DNA of 29,724 nucleotides, taken from positions 1-29,724 of the IMG/VR virus record IMGVR_UViG_3300037584_002078. One strand, given 5' to 3'. Both the position numbers and the translations under genes were made by a program. Source of the stretch: a virus. The notes beneath the pieces were generated by a model. That model saw only the letters and a program-made list of their open reading frames with translations, ran no database searches and was not told the DNA's origin. Position 1 is the stretch's first letter. Every line of letters starts with the position of its first letter. Positions 21,101 to 29,721 of the stretch are shown in pieces.

Positions 21101-24100
21101 ATTACCCGATTCGCATCGTCTACGGGTCTAAAGGTAAACTCGATGTGTCTGTCCGGTTGTCCGTCAGGAGTCTTGGCAATTTCATTGTCGACGTAAATCA
21201 TTCTGCCCTGACTCAATCCAGCCAAAATCCCTCTGTATCTAAACACACCTCCATCTTTCTTCCCTGCAGTCTTTGCAAGAAGCTCGTAAAAGCTGCCAAT
21301 AACTTGCCCATCCCCCTCCTTGATTGCCTTTGCATCATCCTCGGTGAACAAGGTGGCTTGGCGCTTGAGAACATCTGAAGTGTCTACAGCACCTTCCCCT
21401 CTGGAACGAGCCATGGCAAGACCCTCGTCGTAAGACTTAGCCCTGACGCCGTCCCCGGGCTTTGCGTCAAGCGCAGCCGCAGGGTCGTAAGCCATGAAGA
21501 CTAGGTCTGGTTTGTCACGCAGGGTTGAGTTAGGTGCATCCCATCCCTCGGGAGCCCTATCTACATCGAATGGGATTCTGGCCACAGGGACAAAGCCTGC
21601 AGCAATGTTGTTCTTTACAAGGTAGGTGTCGAAGCACTCGAGGTGGTTACCCCCATCCTCGATACGCTTACGCAGCATCTCAGCCTGCACCCCACGAAGT
21701 GGTACGTCCGGATGCTTGGTGAGTCCACCCATGTAGCCGTCCTTGTCCACGTAGGACACGACGCCCGAGCTAAGTCTGTTGTTGCCGACGTAGAACGTAG
21801 TGCCCTCGTCCATCATGCGTTGGATGGTCTCCTCTTTCAGTGGTGTTGTCTGACCGTCAACCCCCGTCCCCTTCTCTTTGTGTGCTGCGATTGCTTCCCG
21901 CATATTCCTTGCGATAGCCGCCACAGCGTATTCGTTGTTCTTGGCAGGGGAGATGTCGCCCTCTGTCATGCGAGTGCCAGCAGGTGAGTACCCACCGTTC
22001 TCGTCAGGACGTACAGGAACCCACATGTCCACACGCGCAGTGTTGCGCCACTTGGTGACCATGCCATCGAAGCCCTGCTTGCGAGCCTCGTACCCAATCC
22101 ACTCTGCTTGCCTGTTTCCGTCGAATGCAACGACGTTACCCGCATCCCTAAACGCCTTGAGCGCTGTGTCGTACAGGTTGAGTGGGTCCTTGAACAAGTC
22201 GTACAGCATTTGCGGTGGCACCGTAGCCTCGTAGGCCCGGCCAGTCACCATTCTCTCTTGGTCCTCAGGCTTGACGTAGAACATTGCAACCTTGTCACCA
22301 CGCTGGTCAGTGGTGTATGGCTGCTGACCAAATCTACGCGGGTCAATAAACCCACCCTCCAAGTCCTGTGGCCCCACATGAGTCAGCTTGACGTTGCCGT
22401 TGGCATCAAACGTCATTGCTTCCTTAGTCCAGTCACCTAAAACACTGGGTTCGCTCAACCTATCTTGTGCTTTTACTGTAGAATCAAGGTCGTCTGACTG
22501 CTGATGCGCTTGAGCTCTAGTCTGAGCGTTCCTGTGACGACGCAATTCGCGCCTGTTTAAGACACCTTCTATACCCAGTCCGGGTCTAAGTGTGCCTGAT
22601 GCGTCTAAAACGGCAGCAAGGGCCCCCTGAGCGCCTCCTTCACCCTCTGAGAAGTACTCTGCTGCGTCACGAAGACCGTTGGCTACGTCTTGGAGCACAG
22701 GTGTGTTGGTCATCTTAACCCCTTTTGCGCTCAGCGCTTGCTTCACAAAACGTGCAAAACCGCTTACGATTCCCTTGTGGAACTGAATGTCAATTTCCCC
22801 ATCGGCCATGTCACTAAACACCTCAGCCAAAAACTCCTCAGCCTTGAGCGCCTCAGATACGTTACCGTATTCGTTCACGAAATTGCCGTACTTGGCAAGC
22901 TGCGCTTTGGTCATGCCTCTGCGCAGGGCAGATGCCAAACGAATCATGGCTTCGCCACGGTTTACTCCGTCCTTGAGCATCTGACGGTACACCGATTGGT
23001 GAAATCCCTCGTGGTACCCTGTGTTTGTCTTGAGAGCAGGGGCGTAGAGGACTACAGTACCCCCGTCCCTAGATATGTGCATACCTCGAGAAAGCTTTAC
23101 TTTACTTGGCGACACCTTCCCTGCCTTGGCTACCTCGCGCTGAAACGCTTCTTTGCTGTTGACCAAGATGACCTCTGCGTCAGGGTTGTCTGCCTTGATT
23201 GCTTTAGCCATGTTGAACGCCCCGACGATGCCGTCACGAATCTGTTCTGCTGTAGCAAACCTAGTACCCTTGATTCCCTTGGCAAGGAGGCGAGATAGAA
23301 TCGTGTCTGTGTTGTTGTCAGTTAAGACAATCTTTCCTGCACCAGTGTTGCCCTGTCCCTCTGTTACGCTGTCCCACTCGCGGTCTACATTCAGGATGTC
23401 ATCCACAAGTCTTTCTACCTCTTTGTTGTTGCGCGTTTGCGCCTCCACGTCCATGTCAAATCCAGCGTTAGCCGACTCGTACTTGTTCTCAATCTCCAGC
23501 TTCTGCGCCATCAGACTGCGTACGTCATTGGCCAGCGCATCCAGTTGCGTCTGATTTGTCCGCCCCTCTGCTCTTGCAAGGTTTCTTGCTCTTTGACGCT
23601 TCTTAGAGATTTGTTGGTTGAGGTCAATGATAGATTGCATATCCTCAGCCTCCATCTGATTGTAAAAATCAATGTCTTTACGGACTAGTCTATTAGCGTC
23701 TTCTGTAATCTTAGTTATCTCAGCCATGATAGACTTCCTCTCTTCTCTAGAAAGGTCATCACGCTCAAGCTGCTCTTTCAAAAACACTGACCTGTCCTTG
23801 AGCTCAAGTCTGTCAAAGAGTGTGAACTTAGAACCGATAGCGCTAGCCCCTTTCGCCGCGATGTATGGGGACGCACCCACACCGCCACCAAGAAAACCTG
23901 CGAGTCCCGCATCAATGATTGCGTCAAAATTCCAGTACTCATCAATCGCCTCTTGCGCAGTCATCCTTCCGGACACCACCTCAGAGTTGACTCTATTGAT
24001 TTGGTCCAGCGTAGCAATAAGTCCCTCTTCTTTACCCTCTCCAATCCAAGCCCTTACCGCTTGTCCAGCTTCAGAATCAAAAATCTTTTTGACTCCATCC

Positions 24101-25983
24101 CTAACAGCCTTAACTCTTGCTTTTCTGCTAGAAGCAGTAAGCACGTCTTTAGTTAGGTCGATACCTTTCTTAATAGACTGCGTCTGAAGGTTCTGCAACC
24201 CCACGAAGTATCTGGTGACACCAGCTTCGATAATACCTGCCCTCACGCCTACCTCAATCGCTTCTGTTCCTGTAACGTCTGGTCTATTTGCGTATTCACC
24301 CGAAGTCTGAGACAAAGCGTCAACACCAAATACAGCAGCCATCAGGTTGGGTCCGCCAATGTAGTTGGCAGCGACAGCCTTAGTCATGTCGGGGGCTAAA
24401 TCGAAGATAAATCCCACTGTGTTTATTGCCGCCGCCTCGTAGTTTTTATCTACAAAGTTTGCCCAAGCACCTTTCTGTGCCTGCTCTTCACTCATGACCT
24501 TGGCAGAAATGAGCTCTGCTGAAACTTGACCAAGGCCTCCTGAGTAGTTGTAGTCTCTTGAGTAGACGTCAGCCATCTTGATGGCGTGCTCTCTGTCGGC
24601 CTGCAGTTTCTTTCTAAACTCTCTGAGCTGGTCCCCTGTAATGTTTTGATAGGCCTCTTTTCCTACCGTAGTGTAGTAGTTATTTTTTTGAACAGGGTTC
24701 AGAAAGTCTGGGCGCTGCAAGGTCTCCTTGGACATAGCCATGATTTCCCTGCCAGTAATGTTGTTGTAGAGAAGACGGCCAAACTTATTGTACGCCTCAT
24801 CGCTCATACCCGGCCCCCCGAGCTCGTTGATGATGTCGTCAACATCTGAGATAACCTCAGCAAGCTGCTCGTCACTGGCTTTTCCTTTGGCAAACATCAA
24901 TCCATCAAAATCTGCGATGCCAAAGCCAGTCCAAGCATTCTTAAATCGCTCAGTAATCCAGCTACCCTCCTCGATTTCCTTGCCCTGTTTGATTGCGTCA
25001 TACGCACCTTCCTTCTTCCCAACCCTGCCCGTAAGCTCATAGGACCTCATGCCTGACATTCCTGAGAGCGCAGCGGCAAAGTTTCTTTTCTCTGCGTTTC
25101 TAAAGGCGTAGTCTGCAAACTCGTCGAGGTTCATGCGCTCAACTCTTTCTCTAAAATCAGGCGGAATGCTTTGCGTGTACTGCTCCTTCAGGTCCTTAGC
25201 CATGTTCACAGCTTGCTCTCCTGACGCACTCTTCCCCGTCAAAAGCCTGACCATATCATCTTCAATCAGCATAAGACTCTTAGAGGAATCTTCAGCAAGG
25301 CGCTGGAACTCGTCGTCTACGGCTAGTGCAGAGTTGGCTTTCTCCTCGTCCATGAAAAAGGACTCTCCACCCGCAACCCTAGAAAGACGCTCTTTCTCTA
25401 CAGAGTCCATGTCGAGAACAAGGCTTGCAAGTTCTCCCTCAAAGAAAATTTGCTGCGCCTGCTCGGACTCAAACCCAAGAGCTTTTGCCTGCTCCGGGAT
25501 GTCTCGCACAACAGCAATGGCCTCTTCAACAGTCGTGCCAAAGTTCGGGACGGCATCATTGAAATCTGTTACAGGGATAGACGGTGCGGGCGCATCAAAG
25601 CGCAGCGCATCTGACTCAGCCTGCTCAGTGAGACCTAGGTCGAGAGGTTCCGGTAACTGTGGCTCTGCAGGCTCAGGCTCTGCTAGAACTGAAGCCGAAT
25701 CTCCAGACTCTTGTTCTGGTGGAGGAGCCGTAGCTGAGGTAGATTCCGTAGAAACCTCTTCCTGCTGAACAGCCGATACTGACGTATCGTCTTTTTTTTT
25801 TACACCCATCAAGGTGCCGAACTCATCAAGGCTTTTGTTGTATCCTGTCTGAGTGAACAGGTTGTAAGCATCCTGAAGAGCTTCGTCGTTGGAGTTGAGC
25901 AAGTTGACGAAATCGTCAAAGGAATTGTTGTATCCCTCCTGTTGGAACAGAGTGTAAGCGTCCTGTAGTGCCTGTTCGTTCAT
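15139..25983 (-). CDS. Giant polyvalent virion-ejected protein (3614 aa)
   Basis: One uninterrupted frame fills more than a third of the window. Domains seen in order: two tandem 30-residue repeats (1-60); a Pro/Glu/Ser linker (60-130); helical and hydrophobic stretches (500-720); coiled coil (725-870); a zincin metallopeptidase region with HEGFH at 991-995; an ADP-ribosyltransferase-like region (about 1195-1325); a CFDTYLVKNNIAAGF unit (1445-1500); a GNAT-like region with GDNRGTGLGTRFL and KKLIKYYEKFGF (1560-1725); an unnamed conserved domain with GEKVGSFFLNM (1940-2285); a second ART-like region, LLHGTNKEF and GLGTYLTGNVNKA (2365-2625); and a long helical C-terminus resembling LPD38 (2660-3500). 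Polyvalent proteins of this sort are packaged and injected with DNA to counter the host. Individual activities are predictions. Confidence 0.88.
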   Translation of the reverse strand: MNEQALQDAYTLFQQEGYNNSFDDFVNLLNSNDEALQDAYNLFTQTGYNKSLDEFGTLMGVKKKDDTSVSAVQQEEVSTESTSATAPPPEQESGDSASVLAEPEPAEPQLPEPLDLGLTEQAESDALRFDAPAPSIPVTDFNDAVPNFGTTVEEAIAVVRDIPEQAKALGFESEQAQQIFFEGELASLVLDMDSVEKERLSRVAGGESFFMDEEKANSALAVDDEFQRLAEDSSKSLMLIEDDMVRLLTGKSASGEQAVNMAKDLKEQYTQSIPPDFRERVERMNLDEFADYAFRNAEKRNFAAALSGMSGMRSYELTGRVGKKEGAYDAIKQGKEIEEGSWITERFKNAWTGFGIADFDGLMFAKGKASDEQLAEVISDVDDIINELGGPGMSDEAYNKFGRLLYNNITGREIMAMSKETLQRPDFLNPVQKNNYYTTVGKEAYQNITGDQLREFRKKLQADREHAIKMADVYSRDYNYSGGLGQVSAELISAKVMSEEQAQKGAWANFVDKNYEAAAINTVGFIFDLAPDMTKAVAANYIGGPNLMAAVFGVDALSQTSGEYANRPDVTGTEAIEVGVRAGIIEAGVTRYFVGLQNLQTQSIKKGIDLTKDVLTASSRKARVKAVRDGVKKIFDSEAGQAVRAWIGEGKEEGLIATLDQINRVNSEVVSGRMTAQEAIDEYWNFDAIIDAGLAGFLGGGVGASPYIAAKGASAIGSKFTLFDRLELKDRSVFLKEQLERDDLSREERKSIMAEITKITEDANRLVRKDIDFYNQMEAEDMQSIIDLNQQISKKRQRARNLARAEGRTNQTQLDALANDVRSLMAQKLEIENKYESANAGFDMDVEAQTRNNKEVERLVDDILNVDREWDSVTEGQGNTGAGKIVLTDNNTDTILSRLLAKGIKGTRFATAEQIRDGIVGAFNMAKAIKADNPDAEVILVNSKEAFQREVAKAGKVSPSKVKLSRGMHISRDGGTVVLYAPALKTNTGYHEGFHQSVYRQMLKDGVNRGEAMIRLASALRRGMTKAQLAKYGNFVNEYGNVSEALKAEEFLAEVFSDMADGEIDIQFHKGIVSGFARFVKQALSAKGVKMTNTPVLQDVANGLRDAAEYFSEGEGGAQGALAAVLDASGTLRPGLGIEGVLNRRELRRHRNAQTRAQAHQQSDDLDSTVKAQDRLSEPSVLGDWTKEAMTFDANGNVKLTHVGPQDLEGGFIDPRRFGQQPYTTDQRGDKVAMFYVKPEDQERMVTGRAYEATVPPQMLYDLFKDPLNLYDTALKAFRDAGNVVAFDGNRQAEWIGYEARKQGFDGMVTKWRNTARVDMWVPVRPDENGGYSPAGTRMTEGDISPAKNNEYAVAAIARNMREAIAAHKEKGTGVDGQTTPLKEETIQRMMDEGTTFYVGNNRLSSGVVSYVDKDGYMGGLTKHPDVPLRGVQAEMLRKRIEDGGNHLECFDTYLVKNNIAAGFVPVARIPFDVDRAPEGWDAPNSTLRDKPDLVFMAYDPAAALDAKPGDGVRAKSYDEGLAMARSRGEGAVDTSDVLKRQATLFTEDDAKAIKEGDGQVIGSFYELLAKTAGKKDGGVFRYRGILAGLSQGRMIYVDNEIAKTPDGQPDRHIEFTFRPVDDANRVIKLDEWFVSKPMDKDGKLLKGDNRGTGLGTRFLTMAMEVADELGVDVELMAYPTRNYQGTETQNMAAAKKLIKYYEKFGFVARYKNGESMVRVARTNLDQLSPAEDQATQELALGKDGVPDIELFTFFSSAVERLQDFREEQFMTQKEIEEAREEDRQFNAEFQFKPEPDEKYLQTRDKEMKADDLAELDVLFPGMTPEQIREEYIAAFGTTTKAQAIEATIQFNTDTGRKWTVRRKFTDEKHVKNFINYIEKKKGYTFDERWTHDTPPDVDPPEVTGVTKAQQLAIDAINSETPGELTQSIQVARALNKFAGEPVKSEGEMMTRFLNNVYEEAGFYLNQKDARTGGITWYTEDIQEAKQKMGIMFPALQGEAMGSIGTALLAVLSPGNSPIGNMTTLAAVLRNTPIDQQRSGNFSRNWAGDKMSFVDKKGKSVASGRVVKETKTHFIVQGVDALGRDSKYKNGQNFRVKIAKKDMKAGYPKPTGYTTRGKTVAKQLDKLQALFERFKTPEAVVKFLTTDQPIEVLREFNKSVPDTKGKVNKNPAPGRRKGSYILGEKVGSFFLNMEGLGESLTSDLWFNRTWNRYAGTMIDTVSGRETIVEVPRSESERRLQAEAVTQAANELGLTTAELQATMWYFEQELWRSMGANTRSENYAMAIDNVASRMDLDNDTRQRLAAAGVNLDAAEAKRETAVSRADSKGIEKYRAPQEPGTEVKAQPIDSLPGSGKNAGATWRTLAEAGILLHGTNKEFTQFSNKLAFGPFSPGLHGLGTYLTGNVNKAAMYGKNVVYVDSSGLRLANMYNFRIGAQVTRALNKLNDASVDSEIAIKAIADATRRAKGQNTFRETELVSVVGINPELFTSILLSETAGKMRDTNIQLGRGGRGGGESTIEMLYNLMYGDRGVETSATDALVSYVMSVKGEGVGSLTGTDLKEAILVSRMAFAEIIRQAGFDGYYFSETGNPAMEMAEQNVGSGRTGVQEAVIVNTDRLNELIIPADKVIEAAESRTLKAQPLQGFLDDYDADINTLRGERPPARIDREAEMSKTQRAMLGIMEFVYDKFYRAIRYQRDIEKAIGGRVMQEQDYSMALSLLDGKASRRLQSVDMFMEDLASVMNKFGISHKELSDFLYAMHAENRNTVLRERFGNKKLFIMESIAKQAALINDEQTSDTAKRKASKKLADLQEELADVEARLENDNFSGKTDEQARREIEELDSEGMRQAYDMVMEFQAETRKLIVEYGLETQATVDKLEALYPSYVPLSGFAIDEDGGSEAREAGYLHMHQARVFRGIRRAEGRTSLADSPLDYIFERRYQTVMAGEKNLANSRLLNLLADNPDKDLYKIYGPKDATPVLRGKRRGMTRDEMRNNDRFVEVVINGESFFMEFANSAVARAVNKHNILKSPEGVPGMIFNAIRGLGRFLSSTFTSYSPDFIVANFTRDLQFGLGSLLAEQEIEGGQAFGENLVKSTLKKHLPSLAFLYKNLQGVEDTSHPMYKAWQEFQDSGAITDWPYAKNRDKLRSDLETLTRMQEGGAGVTAVKGLKAIADYVNNTNMAVENAIRFAVFQSAREAGMNAEKAAYLAKELTINFNRSGSGGSVINALYLFFNAGVQGTAKFARTMLQLKKVPNGRGGYYRTLNSSQKIAMGMTLFAAAQAALNQAISDEDEDGRTFYEKIPDYVKERNMIVMIGGKDYIKVPLPYGYNIFHNMGTMSYEAATGIRTVGDAGAFMVGGMFNSFIPISFGESSTLLNKLGKAGTPTFLRPLVEIYMNESYFGTQVYKDNAPGQNLPMSSLGSRSPEWLRDVTMFLNDVTDGNEYEKGYLDMSPDKIWHAFEYYGGGGYRFLKNTYKTIETPVQHLQGYSDDKEEVAGKVLSTMPIVRVGYGTYNSRVDMADYYKFRTTVKQAVEARENLNLDEPRTRAAAALESEGRKVDKALQAMRKDIRAIKDRDIDPALKAREVDKLEQEMLRLVLSFNKQYLEQYEGRKKKD

Positions 25984-26000
25984 TCTGTAAAAATACTAAA

Positions 26001-27818
26001 TTAGTTGTATCTAGAGCCGACACCGCCTGATTCCGCTGCAGGCGCCTGCGTTCCTACGTTCAACCCTCCAAGAGCAGAGTTGATGCGGGTTGTCTCGTTT
26101 AAGTATTGATTCTGCATCGTACCCCAAATCTCTTCGTAGGTTGGAATAATGTCTTTGAATCCCTCTTGCACGACGTCTCCTAGTTCTGAGAACATCAGAC
26201 CTGCTTGGTTGAATCCCGGTCTAATCTCAATCTTAGTTGGCAGCTTTGTGATGGCGCTGTTGGATGCGGTCCAATTCTTCTGCAACTCTACAGCTTCATT
26301 GAGCTGCTCTCTGACCGCCTTCTTCTCGTCAGCAGTTGCGCCGACCATTGAGTTTAGCTGAGACTCAAGACTTTCTACAAGCTGCTTAGCTTGAGATGCT
26401 TCTTCTCTAGCAATCTCCTTGGCCTGTCTTTTGAACTCGGTAGAAGAAATTTCAAAGTACAAAGGCTCCATGAGCTCGTCTTGCTGAGGCTTTCTGTTTG
26501 GATACACTACAGCGTTGAGCTGTACATTTTTGTTGTTTGCACCAATCTTGATAGCATCTTGTGCCCCACCGATGTCAAGTCTGCGTCCAACCTCACGATT
26601 TCCTCCGGGGTCCACAGGGCCCTCAACTCTACGGAAAGAGGTCGGTGTAAGCTTAGCGCTAACTCCAAAGCTTCTTGTCGAACCCTGAGGTGATGGCTGG
26701 TACTGGTTCTTCAGCTTAAACAACGTCTGGTCAGCGGTATTGGTAATCTGATAGCTCAGCGCCTCCTGTCTGTTCTTGATGGCCGCAGCAGTCTGTGGGT
26801 TCAATCCCCCCTTACCGACAGCTTCATCCACGTTAGGGAACGCGATGGTAAAATAACCTTCTGGTTTCTCGTCAGTTTTCTCGTTGTACACAAGCTTCCA
26901 GTCTGTCAAGAACTTGCTGTTGGAGTACAGGTCGATACCACCGTAGTCGGCAGTTGCCTTGTTCATATTATCAACATTCAGGTTCTCCACCCCGTAAGAG
27001 AATGCACCGTACTGCGTAGACACAGCGTCCACAAATGCAGCGGGGTTGGCCATGAAGTCTGTGCGGAGTCTTTGGGCAACACGGCTACCGACGTAATCAG
27101 CGTTAAGGCCCTTCTTCCTGTCACCAGACACATTAAAGATGTCTGCGTCTCCTTCGAGCTGCTTGGAGTAGGTATCGCTGAGCGGGGCGAACATAAAGTC
27201 CGTACCCGGCGCACGACGCGAGGCAATGAAGTTTCTTCCGTTCTGACCGAACACACCCTCGTTTACAAACGTAGACTGCAGGTATTCTACAGGCTCACCG
27301 TCTGCACCCGGCACCACGATTCGCCCACCCACTACTTGGAAAGGAATCTCTTGGTTAAAGGACTTAGCCTCAGCCACAGCCTGCGCTCTTGTGCCGAGAA
27401 GGTTCTGGTCCAGAGAGCCCTTGTTCAAATCGTTTACCTCTTTCTGATAGTCAGCCGTGATGGCCACAGCGTTCTCCTTGATGACAGAATACTGGCTGTA
27501 CGCCTCGTCAGCTGATTGCTTGTTTGCCGCAGAAGGATTGCTGATAGCCGTAAGACGAGCGTCCTCCCAGATGTCGTACGAAGCCTGAAGGACACCATTG
27601 TGTCTGTCCATCACCTTCGTTCGACTCTCGAATCCCCTAATGCCCTCTCTAGCTTTCTTATCCTGCTCTACTTTTGCCTTTTTCTGAGCATCCAAATACT
27701 TCAGAGTCAACTGGTCGTAGTTGGCTCCGAGGGCTGCGAAGTCAGTGGGCTTGAGAACAAAGTCTGTTTTGTTCTCGTAGAAGCCTCCTTGATTGAACTT
27801 TCTCTTACTTACCTTCAT
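26001..27818 (-). CDS. Probable internal virion/structural protein (605 aa)
   Basis: No family recognised. The N-terminal 140 residues are charged and helical (KYLDAQKKAKVEQDKKAREG, then ITADYQKEVNDLNKG). A beta-rich middle follows (FQVVGGRIVVPGADGEPVEY, NEKTDEKPEGYFTIAFPNVD). A second coiled coil spans about 455-520 (EFKRQAKEIAREEASQAKQL). The end is Gly/Ser-rich (AESGGVGSRYN). It begins within the last 14 bases of the upstream gene and ends 17 bases before the giant polyvalent gene. Size, composition and position suggest a virion protein, possibly an internal core or ejection protein. Confidence 0.6.
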   Translation of the reverse strand: MKVSKRKFNQGGFYENKTDFVLKPTDFAALGANYDQLTLKYLDAQKKAKVEQDKKAREGIRGFESRTKVMDRHNGVLQASYDIWEDARLTAISNPSAANKQSADEAYSQYSVIKENAVAITADYQKEVNDLNKGSLDQNLLGTRAQAVAEAKSFNQEIPFQVVGGRIVVPGADGEPVEYLQSTFVNEGVFGQNGRNFIASRRAPGTDFMFAPLSDTYSKQLEGDADIFNVSGDRKKGLNADYVGSRVAQRLRTDFMANPAAFVDAVSTQYGAFSYGVENLNVDNMNKATADYGGIDLYSNSKFLTDWKLVYNEKTDEKPEGYFTIAFPNVDEAVGKGGLNPQTAAAIKNRQEALSYQITNTADQTLFKLKNQYQPSPQGSTRSFGVSAKLTPTSFRRVEGPVDPGGNREVGRRLDIGGAQDAIKIGANNKNVQLNAVVYPNRKPQQDELMEPLYFEISSTEFKRQAKEIAREEASQAKQLVESLESQLNSMVGATADEKKAVREQLNEAVELQKNWTASNSAITKLPTKIEIRPGFNQAGLMFSELGDVVQEGFKDIIPTYEEIWGTMQNQYLNETTRINSALGGLNVGTQAPAAESGGVGSRYN

Positions 27819-29094
27819 ACTTCTCTGCGTCTTTGTGGAACTTGTTCAGGGTCTTGCGAACGAACTTATGCAGGGGTGAGTTGCCCTTCTTCGCTTCGCG
27901 TGCCATCTTGCCAGCTTGCTGCGGGTTAAAGATGTACTCGCCCCCTGTCATCTCTCCAATCTTGGCTCCCTCCTGCACGATGTCAATAGGGTTGGTGTCG
28001 TGAGAAAACTCTCCCGGTGTAACCTTTGCACCCTGCTCTGCGCCGAACGTGACAGCGGTTCTTGCAACGCCTGCTGCTGTACCGACGATGCCCTGAGCAA
28101 TCTGCTGTCTTGCGTACTGCTCTCTAGCCTGCTCTGCCTTGAGTTGGTCGAAGGCCATGCCAATGTCAAAGGTAGCACGCTGCTCTCTTCTCTGAATCTC
28201 TCGCTCTCTGGCCTGAGCCAAAGTGCCAAGGGCGCCAGTCTGGAGTCTCTGCTGCTGCAGAACCTCCTGCTGTTGGGCACGCTGTGCCTGTGCTGTGGCG
28301 GCCAAGGTCGCACCCAGTCCGCGAGCTCCGTACTGCTGAGCTGCCGCTACGTTAGTTGCAAGCCCACGGTTGATGTCCTCTACACGCATGGCCATGAGTC
28401 TTTGGTCATAGGCCTCCTTCTGCATGTTGTAGAACTCAACGGGCGTGCCGAGCCCGGGGCGGGTGGCGTAAGCGTCTCTAACAGCGCCCTCTGCGCCTGC
28501 AATGTCTACATCTTTTAGGGCTCTTGCCCCCATTACGATGTTGGTGACACCGCCTACAATCTGACCAACCCCACTAGCTGCGCCTGCAGCCTTTGCTAAA
28601 CCGTCTCCTCCTCCTTTGCTTTCAGTGTCCGTGGTTTCTGTAGCTGCCGCTTCAGGCTCGGGTGGGGTCTCTGTGACTGGTGCGCCAATCTCGCTTTGGG
28701 TTCTATACTCCGGCGGCATAGTAGGTCCGGTGAGCGGGTCCTCGATAGCGCGTGTATCAAACCCACCTGAGTAATCTGTCTGAGGTGCGCCAACGATTTC
28801 GTTTGTCCCGCCGGGACTAATTGTCATTGGGTCAACTTGAGCCTGAGGTACGCCGATGGTGTCTTCATACCCGTACATCATGGGCAAGTCTTGACCGCTG
28901 TCAATCCCGCCCGGGTTGGGATATTGTGAGGCACGTCCAGTTGCGTATGGGGCCAAGCCCACATCCATTCTAGGACCTTCAATTCTGGGAGCCATGTCAA
29001 ACCCAAGGTCTGAGGCTACATCGCTTCTCCTATAAGCATAGAACTCCGGCGAGCCGGGTGTATATGGATTACCGTAGTACTTAAAGTTGGCCAT
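27805..29094 (-). CDS. Probable internal virion (ejection) protein (429 aa)
   Basis: The first 160 residues are Pro/Gly/Tyr-rich and likely disordered. Then come a Gly/Ala hydrophobic helix (AAGAASGVGQIVGGVTNIVM, about 170-189), a long Ala/Gln/Arg helix (about 235-325, QAQRAQQQEVLQQQRLQTGA) and another Ala/Gly stretch (QGIVGTAAGVARTAVTF). The C-terminus, GEMTGGEYIFNPQQAGKMAR followed by a basic helix, recalls proteins at the same position in marine short-tailed phages. Membrane-active Ala/Gly helices plus long coils suit a core protein that forms a channel during DNA ejection. Its ATG follows a TAAATTTG box. Confidence 0.6.
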   Translation of the reverse strand: MANFKYYGNPYTPGSPEFYAYRRSDVASDLGFDMAPRIEGPRMDVGLAPYATGRASQYPNPGGIDSGQDLPMMYGYEDTIGVPQAQVDPMTISPGGTNEIVGAPQTDYSGGFDTRAIEDPLTGPTMPPEYRTQSEIGAPVTETPPEPEAAATETTDTESKGGGDGLAKAAGAASGVGQIVGGVTNIVMGARALKDVDIAGAEGAVRDAYATRPGLGTPVEFYNMQKEAYDQRLMAMRVEDINRGLATNVAAAQQYGARGLGATLAATAQAQRAQQQEVLQQQRLQTGALGTLAQAREREIQRREQRATFDIGMAFDQLKAEQAREQYARQQIAQGIVGTAAGVARTAVTFGAEQGAKVTPGEFSHDTNPIDIVQEGAKIGEMTGGEYIFNPQQAGKMAREAKKGNSPLHKFVRKTLNKFHKDAEKYEGK

Positions 29095-29098
29095 ACTG

Positions 29099-29106
29099 CA
29101 AATTTA
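29099..29106 (-). promoter_or_regulatory. TAnnTTTG box before the 429-aa virion gene
   Basis: On the minus strand TAAATTTG lies four bases before ATG 29094, within TAAATTTGCAGTATGG, and includes the stop codon of the upstream gene. It agrees with the Bacteroidota -7 consensus and with the block before the Met-rich gene at 12390-12397. No convincing -33 TTTG is seen 19 bases upstream. Either an internal late promoter or a conserved translation leader. Confidence 0.3.
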
Positions 29107-29721
29107 GTTAACTCTGTCGTTATGAAGGCGTGAGCGCTCAAAGATAGCGTTCACAGCGTACAGCTCGTTCTTGATGGTGGAGCTGTTAGTAAGTTTGATT
29201 TTTAAGAAATAGTCGCGCAGTGGGTCTCCTGTAGCATGACCTGAGTCAGAAGCGTTCCTTGCAACCAAGTTGTCTGCGTCGGCAAGTCCGCCTGTACCGC
29301 TGACGTTTAGGGTGAACCTGTCATAGACGCCTGTAATTGTGTTGCCTGTGGTAGCACCGTCTGCCGCATCGAACAGTGTGTCCCCAATGTTGAACGGGAT
29401 ATTGTCTACGCGAGACGTAAAGGTTACTCTGTTGTTGGCACCATCAACCCCGGTTGTAGCCACAACCCCAACAGCAATCTCGTCTAGCTTGCTAGTGGTG
29501 CTCGTGTCACCGGGCATATCACAGTACAACATCCCCTCCCGGAACCCATCGCCAGCTCTTATGTTGCCGTCAATGTCTTGGTCCTTCCACATGTCAACCG
29601 TAATGGTAGATGACTGGTCGGAGTTAGACAGCTCGACAGACCACACGGAGTTGCCCTCAAGACCTAGCGCCTTGTACACCTTTACCATAGATGGGTTAAT
29701 CTTGGAGATAGCCTCAATCAT
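29104..29721 (-). CDS. Probable virion structural protein, possibly 5'-incomplete (205 aa visible)
   Basis: ATG 29719-29721 would open MIEAISKINPSMVKVYKALG, but the preceding codon is sense (TCC) and the frame remains open to the window edge, so the true start may lie outside. The sequence is rich in Thr, Ser, Asp and Gly with beta-type stretches (VWSVELSNSDQSSTITVDMW, NRVTFTSRVDNIPFNIGDTL, YDRFTLNVSGTGG), as in head or tail structural proteins. It ends NAIFERSRLHNDRVN, nine bases before the next gene. No catalytic motif. Specific role unknown. Confidence 0.6.
   Translation of the reverse strand: MIEAISKINPSMVKVYKALGLEGNSVWSVELSNSDQSSTITVDMWKDQDIDGNIRAGDGFREGMLYCDMPGDTSTTSKLDEIAVGVVATTGVDGANNRVTFTSRVDNIPFNIGDTLFDAADGATTGNTITGVYDRFTLNVSGTGGLADADNLVARNASDSGHATGDPLRDYFLKIKLTNSSTIKNELYAVNAIFERSRLHNDRVN

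Noticed and set aside
15182-25768. Many plus-strand open frames of 60-211 residues opposite the giant gene
   Set aside because: They are Ser/Arg/Leu-rich antisense shadows in a continuous minus-strand coding region, with no motifs or operon structure.
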